A stretch of DNA of 64,000 bases from Anastrepha obliqua (Eukaryota; Arthropoda; Insecta; Diptera; Tephritidae): assembly GCF_027943255.1 (NCBI RefSeq), contig NC_072897.1:63884406-63948405 (forward strand), written 5' to 3'. The position numbers and the translations under genes were made by a program. Position 1 is the first letter of the stretch. Every line of letters starts with the position of its first letter. Positions 53,440 through 63,456 of the stretch are shown here, piece after piece. The notes under the pieces are model-generated. The model was given only the letters and a program-made list of their open reading frames with translations. It had not been told where the DNA came from and did no database searches.

Positions 53440-56071
53440 GAGTAAGTTCGGTAAATATGGACCACCCTTAACTTATTTGTAAATAAAAAAGTAAATTCAA
53501 AGCTTGTCAATTCAGTTTTTATTTTAAAATGCTTCGAAGATAATACTCATTCAGTCTTACAATAAGAAACAGCAAAAAAATAAGGTACGAAATAGATATT
53601 ATTAAAAAACTTAAAGAACTTCAATTTTGAACATATCAGAAATGTGTAGATAATATGGATCACATCGTGTTAAATATGGCCTACGGTGGTCCATATTTAA
53701 CGCAGCTTATGAGCAACAAAATTCGCAAATAAAATATTCTTTCTCGTTTCCTCAACAAAGTTCATGTGCCCACATTGTGCATACAACGCATTGCAACCAT
53801 GACTCTTCGCCCTTGTCATTCGAAAATAAACAGGAACAATAGATACATTTGGCGTCTTCTTGATTAGATCTGTCTGGACTAAAATCTGGTGAATCAGATA
53901 AGATTAAATTTTCGCTTTCTGATGAAGAGGTTTCATCTTCATGCTGGTAGTTCTTCTGAAAAATGCGTTTAAAGTAAAAAACAAATAAAATTTAAGTTTT
54001 TGTACTTATGCATACCTTATTTTTTAAAGTCTTTCCCTTTTTATTGCATTTTTCAGGTTTACGCTTGCTTTTCTTGACATGTTTTTTGCCCTTTATTTTC
54101 TTCAACGATTCTTCCAACGCTTGTTTGTATGCTGAAGATGAAATGATTTCTGCTTTTCCTGGTTTTCGTCCTCGATTTGTTGTTTTCTTGATACGGACCG
54201 GAATAGGGGGCATCTCTTGAGGCAATATGAAGGAGCTTGACCTTGCACCAGAGGATGTAGACGGTTCGAAGGAAATAGGTTCCTCTATATCAATATTTTG
54301 TTGTGGTTCGGGCAATTGATTGTGTATAGGTGATACAAAAACCTGATTAAAATTCTCCACGCTTTCTATTGGTGCCTCAACTTTCTCTGAAGCCAAAAAT
54401 CATGATCGTTAAATATTTTACTATTGAAGGGGTGTATTCCCGTTGAAGAAACCCCTTTGACAGCAAGTTCACCACTTTGTGCTTTCATGTAAGCTCGACC
54501 AATTCAATAATGTCATAATGTGTCAACGCGCTTGCATTAGTTACGAGCCAACATCTGATTTCCTCTGTCAAATATTTTTTCAAGGGTCCCATAAAAGTTT
54601 TGTCCAGGGGTTGAATTTAGTGGCTTGAGTGTGGGGGAATCGAGAGAATGCGAACGTGGTTTTTCCTAGCTAGCTCTATGATTTCAATATTTCTGGTATG
54701 ACTTGCATGTCCGTCTAAAATAAGTAATACCGGGGATGCTTCTGAAGGTTTAACTACTGATAGGAAGTGCTTGAACCATTTGGTGAACAAGTTGGTTTGA
54801 ACCCATCCCGAGGGATGATTAGCATGTATGGATCCAGGAGGTGCTCCTTTCATTAGAAGGGGATTATCCCTTTTTCTAGGAAAAATGAACGTGGGTGGTA
54901 TGAAGGATCCATCTGCACTCATACACAAAATCGCTGTAATTAAAGATCCTCTTTCAGCTGAACCCAGAGCACGGATTTGTTTTCGACCTTTCAGAGCCAA
55001 AACCTTCGGCAGTTTCGTAGGAACTACTGATATTCCATCCACATTAAATATATTATTAGGGGAAAATTTATATGTTTCCATCTCCTTTTGCAGCAGATCG
55101 AAAAAAATTGCCACGTTTTCTCTGGAAAATCCCTTAGCTCGAGCTACAGATGTACTGGTTGGTTGGCGGAACGATAAAGAAGGGTGGCGTTTTAGAAACA
55201 AACACAACCAATCTCTTCCCGCTGTTTCCTTCGTTATAGAAAAGGGGTTAGGTAAATCGTTTTTTAGCGCCACTTGAAAAGCTAGGGATCTTATGTCATT
55301 CCGCGTTAGCCCGAACAATTTCGCCTCCATGAGCAATATATATTCGGCAAGTGAATCTTCCAGTTCTGGAGGCAAAACCGGTTTCCTTCCTAGCTTAGCT
55401 GCCACTACTTCCTCAACAGGGCGTCTATCATCAGCAAAAAAACGCCGCAATGTAGTTTTGGGTACTTTATATTCCTTGGACGCCTTCAGGAATCCCATTT
55501 TCTTGATCTTTACCGCAGAAATCGCCTCAATCATATTTTTCTTCTCCCACTTCTGTCTTTTTTTCGAATCGTGAGTCGATTTTGAAGCCATCTTAATCCC
55601 TCAAAAGAAAGGAAATAATGTTATCTACTTACCTGAAAATAATGTAGTCAAATATGGCCCACTGGTCCATATTATCAACATCATAGTGGGCCATATTGTC
55701 CACACTAAGGAGTTTTCTAAACTTTTAAATTTTGCTAGAGATTTAACGTTATTCAGTAAAACTTAATTCCATATCAGAAACATATGTTTATTCACTAATC
55801 TTTTCACACTATGACAGAATTTTTTTTTTATTAAAATTAAGGAGGAAAACACTTACGAAAATTCACCAAAAAAGTCTTAAGTTATCACGAAAAAAATATA
55901 TTCCTCTGTAGAGCGCACGTCTTGTTCACTACACTGACCAAACAAGACTGAGCTGCGCTGTGACGAAAAATGTATGCAATGAAGTTGCCACATTGCTTGT
56001 TGAACTTGTAATTCAGAAAATAATGATGTGGGCCGTATTATACACATGGGCCATATTTACCGAACTTACTC
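53440..56071 (-). mobile_element. Pogo-like DNA transposon with PHD-finger transposase, inside copia-2
   Basis: 2632 bp flanked by TA (53438-53439 and 56072-56073). The inverted ends share GTAAGTTCGGTAAATATGG preceded by GA. The motif (G)GNCCATATT recurs just inside both ends (for example about 53654-53700, 55645-55700 and 56028-56058). The single gene on the minus strand has at least two exons. It is the innermost layer of the I-LINE > Tigger > copia-2 > pogo nest. Confidence 0.92.
53707..55591 (-). pseudogene. Pogo-like transposase with C-terminal PHD-type finger
   Basis: It starts at ATG 55591 (MASKSTHDSKKRQKWEKKNM) with a psq-type HTH (KASKEYKVPKTTLRRFF). The DDE_1 domain has NIFNVDGISVVPTKLPKV, where relatives carry two extra residues (usually ETG after NVD), then LLILDGHASHTRN and IPPHSSH, where the frame shifts at 54617. 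The rest runs through other frames (IQPLDKTFMGPL) to 53992-54396 (Ser/Pro region and KKIKGKKHVKKSKRKP basic tract). A 60-bp GT-AG intron (53956-54015) leads to the last exon with CIYCSCLF...WLQCVVCTMWAHELC...FICEFCC, a C4HC3 PHD-like finger containing one TGA. Jerky/pogo transposases with this tail are known in insects. Confidence 0.88.
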
Positions 56072-56237
56072 TACCATTTGAAACTTCCATGTCAGCCACT
56101 GTGAGCTATCTTGCAGTTTTTCGATTTTGATGTCACTTTCCGAAGACATTGTAATAAAATAATACGTTTTCTTTTTTGTTAATTATTAATATGAACCAAT
56201 TATTGATATTTAGCAATTTTCGCGCGACCTATGGGAT

Positions 56238-56251
56238 CTGGGCCCATAACC
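56238..56251 (-). other. Copia-2 primer-binding site
   Basis: The plus strand reads CTGGGCCCATAACC, identical to the anticodon-region segment of initiator tRNA-Met used in copia half-tRNA priming. It directly abuts the 5' LTR. Confidence 0.85.
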
Positions 56252-56424
56252 TTTTGAATAAAACGCGTGATTTCGTGTGAAAGAACAATTCAGTATTTTA
56301 TTTGTAACGGCAAAAGCAAGACTGATATGCAAAGCCTACTAGCATGCATAAGCTTGAGAAAAGACGGAAGGACAGAAGGTCTAAAGAGAACGAAATAAAG
56401 TTGCCATGTAACTAAAATATACAA
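56252..56424 (-). repeat. Copia-2 5' LTR
   Basis: About 173 bp. It pairs with 49652-49820 and is adjacent to the primer-binding site. Confidence 0.92.
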
Positions 56425-56617
56425 ATTATTTCAACAGTTTTAAAATTCCGTTCATGGGTTTGTAAAAAACAGACTCAAAAATAAAAAAAAAACAAAAATT
56501 CGGTTTAGCGAGCTTGCAACGAATGCGGACTATAGAGCACGTAATGCGTCATAAATTCAATTCGGATTACTGGATAATTAGGATTACACACCTTCGGATT
56601 AGCGAGCTGGCACTGTA

Positions 56618-58745
56618 TATCTTTTCTTAAATTCCTAATATTTTTCAGTTTTCGGCGTTGGTTACTGTAAAGTTGTTGCATGTGATATTTGGATGATAGC
56701 GTTTTTGTATACATGTGTATGTGTTTACTTTCGTCTGTTGAGAGGCTTGCACCTGAGTAGTTGCACCAATTCAAAATATCATTGTGAATGTCGTTAAGAT
56801 CTATGTTTGTATTTTCATGTTTATTTATTTATTTATTTTTATTTTTTGAGAGTGAAATCGTCTGCGTAAGCCAGAAGGTCTATTATTTCTTTGTGTAATG
56901 ATAAAATGTTGCTGAGTTTATGGTATGCTATAAGAAATAGTATGACTGAAATTGGGGATCCTTGGGATATCCCATTCTGAAATGGATATGTTTCGGAGGA
57001 GTGAGAATCTATTCTTATTTTAATTTTTCAGTTTGTCATAAAATTTTGATTTAGTTTAATATTTTAGGATCTATTTTCTATTATAAAAGCTGGTCTAGAC
57101 TGGTGTGTATTCCGATTTTATCATATCTAAAGCATATTATCAAATATAAAGTCGAGTGAGCCTGATGGACTAGATATCCAGTATATGATTTACCCTTTCT
57201 AAATCCAATTTGCTAGCTATGTAGTAGTTTGTTGCAGGAAGCAAAGTACCATAGCCGATTAGCTACTACTTTGTCTAATAATTTTGCGCAGACCGGATTC
57301 AAGGATATTGGACGGTGGGATTTGATGAAGGATTTATCTTGGTTTGGTTTATGTATAGGGAGGACGAGACTGTTTTTGTACATTTGCGGAATTTGATTGC
57401 TCAAAATGTTGTTATAAAGACAAAGTAAACGGGTTGTTTTTTATCATGGGCTGAGAAATTCTGTCGATACCTGGAGTGCGACCTTTAAGTTTTGACAGAA
57501 AGTTCTATTGGAGTTATATCGCTTTCTATTTGGAGCGCAGTTGTACTTGGGGTTAAGCTGTTGATTGATGTTAAGGAGAAGTATTTGTCGTCTAAAAATG
57601 ATCGTGTAAAGTTGGTGTCGCTGGCTTCATTTGACCAGTATTTTCCAAATGAGTTGGCTATTGTAAGTTTATTGGTTGTGGTAGTTTGGATTGGATCTTA
57701 TAGAACTATACTATATGTCGGAAGGTGTGATTTTAAACCGCATAATCGACGTATAGTGTGCCATAATTGTCAAGTGGGTGTATGGGGGTGAATGTGTCTT
57801 GTAAACTTATGCATTGCCTTGTTTTTGGATAATTTAAGTTCTCTTTTAAATAGAGCGTTTGCTCTTTTTTAGTTTATTATGTTTTCAGTTATTATGTGTC
57901 TTTTTACTTTATTCCAAAAACGATTTCTATCTGTCTTCAATCTTTCGAGTTCTTTGTTCCACCGAGGGGTACATTTTTTCGTATTGTAGTTCGTTTGAGG
58001 GATTGCTTCATTTGCGCTTTGGAGTACGATTTTGTGTAGCGTGGCCGCTTCTTTATTTGTATTGTTGCTGTGTGGTTTAGCTTGACATAGTATGTATATT
58101 CGCTAGGGTGCTAAATTTTTCCCAATTAGCTTTATTAAGGTTAAACCTGGGTCTGATATTTATTGCGGGGTTTGATTGGTTGTTAAAAATGGTTGTGAAG
58201 GAAATCGCTGCCGAAAAGACGAGATTCTACTTGCCAATTACTTTGTTGGGCTATGAAAGTTGAGGCAATGGTTAAATCAACATGAGTGAATGTACATATG
58301 GTGTGTTGTAAAATGGGTTGGTGAGCCGTCGTTCAAAAGAATTAGTCTTGATTGACTAACGAATTTTAAGAGCTTATTACCCCTGATGTTGCTTTTGGGG
58401 GATCCCCAGTTTGGATGCCAACTATTAAAGTCACCGGTAATTAAAATTGGTGGTTGCAAGCTGTAAAATATATCTTGAAGGTTTTTGGTATTGAAGTTTT
58501 TGTGAAAGGTAGATGGAACTAATTGTAAGTTTGAGTACGGACTGTATTTGTATACGAACTATATCAAAAGTGTTAGTGGGGTGGTTTATTCTTTTATGCT
58601 GTATGGATTTGTGTATAAGAATAGCAGATCCTCCAAATTAGTTGCATGGGTTTGGTTTTCATGTGATTAATATTTGTAGTTCGTTGTAGTTGTTTTGGTG
58701 TCCTCGTGTATTCCATTGTATGATTTTTAGTGAGGGTGTCATATA
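56618..58745 (-). pseudogene. I-clade LINE ORF2: endonuclease and RT
   Basis: SLKIIQWNTRGHQNNYNELQ (58670-58740) starts the endonuclease (catalytic N), and ILITGDFNSWHPNWGSPKSN (58380-58450) gives D-x-N. RT shows LPIHKPNQDKSFIKSHRPIS, NPVCAKLLDKVVANRLWYFA (57213-57404), GISQGSPISVILFLIAYHKL and AYADDFTLKK (56850-56980, motif C intact). It ends at the Tigger. Frames shift repeatedly and stops are common. A 74-codon frame on the plus strand across 57859-58080 is a shadow. Confidence 0.8.
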
Positions 58746-58760
58746 TCAGTAGAATAGATA

Positions 58761-59089
58761 AGTGTTTGTGTTTTTGTTTTGAATAAACTAAATAAAGATT
58801 TAATAAGTATTTATATAAGGTGTAAGTAAATTAGTATTAATATAAGGTGTAAATAAATATGTATAAGTAGTTCTAGTTTTAGGAATATTAGGGTAATTAA
58901 CGGTTTGGTTAGGTGTAGTGTTAGTTGGGTTATTTTTTTTTTTGTTAAGTTTTTTTATTTGTAATTGTAATCGTTTCGATGTGTTTTTGAAGTGAAAACT
59001 TCTTTAGAATCGTTGGGAGTGATTTGAGACTCGATGAAACGAAAAAGCGACACCAAAAAGAAGAACAAAAAGGATATACGTATATATAT
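58761..59089. other. AT-rich gap between the I-LINE and the Ty3 LTR
   Basis: Contains GTGTAAGTAAATTAGTATTAATATAAGGTGTAAATAAA-type short direct repeats near 58810-58860 and a T-run near 58930. No ORF1 of the I-LINE is recognisable. Nothing else identified. Confidence 0.4.
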
Positions 59090-59584
59090 GTATGTATAGA
59101 AAATGCTTCATTACCAGGCACACAGAAGGATGGCATTGTAGGAATAAAAGGTGGTTCGTTATCTTTAAACACGTTTACTCTTTGTCTTTCAATATGGAAC
59201 TGAATCCAATCTTTTATTTCAAAAATTACTTAGGCTAAATACATGCTGCTTATACATAGAGTTCTGCCGCTGAGAGCAGCGACAGAACGGGAGAGCGTAG
59301 TATGCATGTATGTATGTATGTATGTTATTGTATATACATGCAGAAGGCATATATATAATGCGCTGGGACCGAACGGTCGAAGCGTCAAAGTGCTTGCACT
59401 GCAGATCCCACGCTGCAGGCCAGTCCGCATAAGTGACGGATCATATTGCTGCACTTATATATTTGATTGTATAAACATAGCAACAAAGTGTCGCTATGTT
59501 GTGAGTATGGCATATGACCACTTGATGTATTGTATACTCTACAATACTGTGGGCATATGCTTATTAGGCATACAACATACTACA
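59090..59584 (-). repeat. Ty3 3' LTR (inner edge clear, outer edge estimated)
   Basis: The minus strand starts TGTAGTATGTTGTATGCC at 59584, immediately after the polypurine tract AAAAAGGGAGG (59585-59596). It contains an AATAAA near 59212. The outer edge is not definable without the partner LTR; a position near 59090-59200 is likely. Confidence 0.6.
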
Positions 59585-59849
59585 CCTCCCTTTTTAAAAA
59601 AATAACGTAATATTATGGAGTTATTTAATTTTATAATTATATGTATTGTTAATTATATATATTTAATGTATTATTATTATTATTTTTTTTTTCAAATCTT
59701 TTTATTTATATATAACGTTTTTGTATATATATGTATGTAAATTTTTAATTTTATTTAGTATTATAAATTAGTGGAAATATTATTTGTATATATATATATA
59801 TTTTCTTTTTTTTTTTTTTTGGTTGATCAGACCTTTTTCTTGTCTTTAT

Positions 59850-60962
59850 TTATTTATTAAACAATTTTAACCTATCTTTATGAACTTTCTGTTCTTTATT
59901 TTTGTTATTTCTTATTGTTATATTATCTTTATTATCTATATCTATGACCTCAAATGGTCCTATATATGAAGAATCTAGTTTGTGTCCTGCTTCATTTTTT
60001 AACCAAACTTTATTTCCTATTTCTATGCTTACATCTGATATTTTATTGTCATAAAATTTTTTATTTCTGGCTTTACTATTCTCTAGTGCTATTCTTGCTC
60101 TTTTATATGCTATTTCTAATCTAAACTTAATTTCTTTAGCGTAATCCTCTTCATTATATAATGGTTCTATTCTAGTTGTATTATTAAAATCTGTGAACTG
60201 TCTTGGTAATCTTCCAAATACTAGTTCGTATAGACAATAGCCGTGTGTTACCGAGGGTGTTGTGTTGAAACAGTATGTAAAATATTGTATCCAAACATCC
60301 CAATCGGTTTTGTCTGTTGATATGTAAGAACGAACGTATTCATTAAATTTTCTATGACTTCGTTCTACTGTTCCTAAAGTCTGGTGATGATGTGCGGTAG
60401 ACGTTATGTTATCTATCTTTAAATATTTGCACAAATCATTTATTATTGAATTCTTATATTCTGTTCCCATGTCCGTAATGAACGTCTTCATTGGACCGTA
60501 CTTTAGAATAAAGTTTTCAAATATAGCTTTGGCAACAGTTGTTGCACTTTTGTTTGAAATTGGAATGGTTACTAAATACTTTGTTAGATCGCATATTAGC
60601 GTAACTGCATATTCATTGCCATTCTCTGATAGGGGTAATGGACCTATAGTATCTACAATTACCCTATCAAAAGCTATAATTGGTGTTTCAGTTAATGTCA
60701 ATGGGGTCTTTATATGTTTTGTTGTTTTGGATTTTTGGCATTTTGGACATTTACGTACGTACTCTTTGACATAACGAGTCATGTTTTTCCAGTAGTAATG
60801 TCTTTTTATTTTAGCTAGCGTTCTTGTAATGCCATTATGACCTCCTTGAATTGGATCGTCATGAAATTTAGACAGTATCGCTTCTTGATCTTTTTCTTTA
60901 TCTATTAGGGTCACCGGCTTGAGTAGCGCTACTCTTAAAATATTCAGAATTTTATTGCCCAT
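59850..60962 (-). pseudogene. Ty3 integrase (mdg1/412 type), open 370-codon segment of broken pol
   Basis: An HHCC zinc domain, FHDDPIQGGHNGITRTLAKI and CPKCQKSK, then the core with FDRVIVDTIGPLPLSENGNE (D), FITDMGTEYKNS (D) and SAHHHQT.GTVERSHRKFNEY-type residues (E present), and a C-terminal IGNKVWLKNEAGHKLDSSYI then GPFEVIDI. All three catalytic residues appear intact. The frame is closed upstream by a break at about 60965-61120 that separates it from RNase H. It would integrate element cDNA if expressed in frame; as it stands the polyprotein is interrupted. Confidence 0.88.
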
Positions 60963-61122
60963 ATTTTTAAAAGATTCAATTGAAACTAATTCAAAGATCT
61001 TTTGCTCGGTGCCACTTTGAGTTGGCTAATTTTAAGTATACCGGCTTGCATTTCAAGCCTTTGGAAGAACTGACCTAAGTCAAGTTTTCCATTGGTGTAC
61101 AGATCGCTAACATCAATTCTTG

Positions 61123-62734
61123 CTATAATTGTTCTTCCACTTTCAAAAAACATATCTGATTTTTTATTAGCAAGGCCACTACTTTTCGTACTTCGTCATT
61201 ACAAATGACTTCATATACGTTGGGCTTAGAAGCGTTGTCAAGAGTTTGCGTTGGCAAATCTACTTGTACATTTCCTGCGCAGGAATTTTTCTGTCTATAT
61301 TGTTGCCTGGTAGTGACTTTCAGGACTTTTCGGTTCATGTCAATTAGTTCGGATATTGTTATCCTTGATAAGGCGTCTGCCACGAAATTATCTTTCCCTC
61401 TCAGATACTCTACTGTAAAATCATACTCTTCCAATTCGAGTCGCATGCGTGTTAGTTTTGAACTTGGTTTTACCATAGAAAATAAATATGTTAAAGGTCT
61501 GTGATCAGTTCTAACTTTAAAATGTTTGCCATATATATATGGTCGAAAATGTGTTATTGCCCAATGTATTGCTGCTAGTTCTTGTTCTGTAGTACTCTTA
61601 TTGCTTTCACCTTTAGTGAATGCTCTAGATGCATATGCGACTGTGAGTTGGAGTCCATTATAGTTTTGAGTTAAAACTGCTCCACATGCTTGTTTGCTTG
61701 CATCTGTGATTATGCAAAATTCTTTGCTAAAATCTGGGTACTGTAATAAATTTGGTTGAACAAGTTTATTTTTTAAGTACTGGAATGCATTTTGGCATTC
61801 CGCAGTCCATTCGAAAGGAACGTTCTTTTTACATAATCTAGTTATGTGCCGTGAATAATCGGCGAAGTTTTTAATGAAACGTCGGTAATAATTGCAAAAT
61901 GCAACGAATCTTCTAGCGCTATCTGCGTCCGTAGGGACAGGATAATTATTGATAACATCAAATTTTTTGTCATCTGGTAGGATTCCTTTATCTGTGCATC
62001 TGTGACCTAAAAACGTCACCTCGTGCATGAAAAATGAACATTTTTCTGGATGCAATTTTAGATTGTTTTTTCTACAAAGTTTAAAAACATCTGTTAAATT
62101 TTTAATCATATGTTGTTCAGAACAGCCAATGACGATTAAATCATCCATATAAAGGAATGCTTGTGAAGGCTCTAGGCCTGAGAATGCTATTGTCATCATT
62201 CTCTGAAATGAGTTAGGCGCTATTTTTAAACCAAATGGTAATCGCGTGAAGCGATATGAACCATTGCTTGTTGAAAAAGACGTTATGTTTCTTGAGTTTT
62301 CCTCAAGTTCAATTTGGTGGAAACCTGACATTAAGTCAAGGCATGAAAAATATGAGTTGATCGAGAATATCGTCAATTCTGGGGAGTGGAAATTTATCTG
62401 ACAGCAATTTTTTATTTATTTGGCGATAATCAATTACTAATCGCCATTTTTTCTCTTTAGAGACTGGAAGAGCTTTCTTTGGGACTAACAAAAGTGGGCT
62501 ATTGTATGGTGAGACAGACGGTTCAACAATATTTTGTTCAATTAATTTTCCAACTTGATGCTGGATTTCTTCTATTTGGCTATGCGGACATCGATAATTT
62601 TTTACGTATACTGGCTCATCATCCTTAAGTCTCAATTTTTGCTTATAAAAATTGTTTGTTGTGATTGGTTCGGTTTCAAGTCCGAACACATCACTATACT
62701 GGGTGCATATTTCTTCAAGTTGTTTCTTAAACAA
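61123..62734 (-). pseudogene. Ty3 reverse transcriptase and RNase H, one frameshift
   Basis: The first part (62336-62734) ends RQINKKLLSDKFPLPRIDDI then LDQL. A small deletion with frame change at about 62365 leads to YFSCLDLMSGFHQIEL (motif A), RLPFGLKIAPNSFQRMM and AFLYMDDLIVIG (motif C, YMDD), both intact. RNase H follows with IITDASKQACGAVL (D), STTEQELAAIHWAI (E), VRTDHRPLTYLFS (D) and KDNFVADALSRI (D). The C-terminus reads into 61123, where the frame closes. Confidence 0.9.
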
Positions 62735-62893
62735 AACTGGAAAATTTTTCTTTAATTTATTAATTACAGACTCCTTTCTTTTTTCTTTTGGATTTCGAAC
62801 TAAATCGTAGTTCGAAAGTGATTCAAATTTTAAGTTGTTAATGCCTACTACTTGGCATGTGTCTGTGGTATTTAAGAATCGGACAAAAGTATT

Positions 62894-63373
62894 TTAGGCT
62901 GTTGCAATAGTGTTTGCAACATAAACACCCGGTTTAATTTCCTGATTTGGAATTAAAATGTTTTCTTCTGCTGAAGACAACTCTATTTTGCGTATCACTT
63001 GGGATCTTGCTGGTAGAAGTGTCGAGTTAGTACCAGAACTAAATGTTATTGGAACGTAGACAGGATACGTTAGGTTTTGCGGTCTAATTATAAACCAATC
63101 CTCTGAACTATTGTAATCTAATTGGCAATTAAATCTTTTTATGAAATCTAATCCTATTATTCCATCGCAGAGGATTGCGAAAGCTGAATGAAGTAGATGA
63201 AATTTGTATGGAATAATGTATTTGTCTGTTTGTAATTCCATCGAGACTAGTCCTTTGGAGTTTATTACTCCTTCTCCTATGCCTCGAATGTCTATAATTC
63301 TATTGATTTGGATGTCATGAAAGACATCAGAATTTTCTTTTATAATTGAAATGTCTGCACCTGTATCAATCAA
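62894..63373 (-). pseudogene. Ty3 aspartic protease region
   Basis: MIDTGADISIIKENSDVFHD gives the D-T-G-A active site, with the flap segment IDIRGIGEGVINSKGLVSM and ILCDGIIGLDFIKRFNCQLD. The frame ends at a TAA at 62894-62896, before the RT begins at 62734, so the gag-pol fusion is broken here as well. Confidence 0.85.
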
Positions 63374-63456
63374 AAATGTTATCTTTTTATTTGTTGCTAC
63401 ATTTTTGAATGATACGAAATTGTTGAGACTTAAGTTAACAGTATGTATTTTATTAT

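Larger units (their letters stand above)
52725..56149 (-). pseudogene. Copia-2 gag, split by a pogo-like insertion
   Basis: The start is ATG 56149 (MSSESDIKIEKLQDSSQWLT), broken after WKFQM by the 53440-56071 insertion at a TA. It continues at 53437 with ILEAGDTYGVVNGEKPLP, shifts frame near 53335, then NKYSILNCACAKSMWDTLKS and the UBN2-type body (LMEIVQHLRDQGETISDSM...ISLPAEYNHF). A CCHC knuckle, CFKCGSKEHFKRDC, lies at 52820-52860. The tail ends abruptly at 52725, next to a deletion that removes the protease active site. Confidence 0.88.
49652..56424 (-). mobile_element. Copia-2: Ty1/copia element inside the Tigger
   Basis: LTRs are 49652-49820 (3') and 56252-56424 (5'), sharing ACGCGTGA(C/T)TTCGTG, AGCAAGACTGATATGC and GTAACTAAAATATACAA. 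A 14-nt initiator-tRNA-Met primer site abuts the 5' LTR (56238-56251), and a polypurine tract (AAAAGTGGGAGTG, minus strand) abuts the 3' LTR. A pogo-like element (53440-56071) is inserted in gag. I could not find a target duplication. It is a different family from copia-1. Confidence 0.93.
48115..56615 (-). mobile_element. Tigger/pogo-like DNA transposon containing copia-2
   Basis: Terminal repeats are CAGTGCCAGCTCGCTAATCC at 48115 and its complement ending at 56615, with TA on both sides (48113-48114 and 56616-56617). Without copia-2 (49652-56424) the element is about 1.7 kb. It sits in the I-LINE RT gene between the palm and the thumb. One CENP-B/Tigger-type transposase is encoded on the minus strand. 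Confidence 0.9.
43969..58760 (-). mobile_element. I-clade LINE, opened out over 14.8 kb by nested insertions
   Basis: On the minus strand the endonuclease starts near 58745, RT spans about 56620-57420, and RNase H with the C-terminus spans 46880-48112 and 45202-45385. The terminal codons and 3' UTR lie at 43980-44032, and a poly(A), seen as plus-strand T-run 43969-43979, closes it. A Harbinger (44036-45198), a tandem-repeat insertion (45386 to about 46880) and a Tigger (48115-56615) interrupt it; coding sense resumes across each. ORF1 is not visible upstream of 58745, so the copy is 5'-incomplete or its ORF1 has decayed. Confidence 0.82.

Noticed and set aside
49640..56430. TSD for copia-2
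   Set aside because: Flanks (TTTTTTT on the left, ATTATTTC on the right) share no 5-mer next to the LTRs, so none is claimed.
57492..58080. Plus-strand frames with hydrophobic segments resembling membrane proteins
   Set aside because: Antisense to the I-LINE endonuclease and RT; T-rich antisense gives spurious Phe/Leu runs.
59192..59200. ATGGAAC near 59193 as the target duplication partner of the I-LINE (ATGGAAC at 43960)
   Set aside because: It falls inside the Ty3 LTR, 430 bp beyond the last I-LINE sequence. A 7-mer match of this kind is expected by chance.
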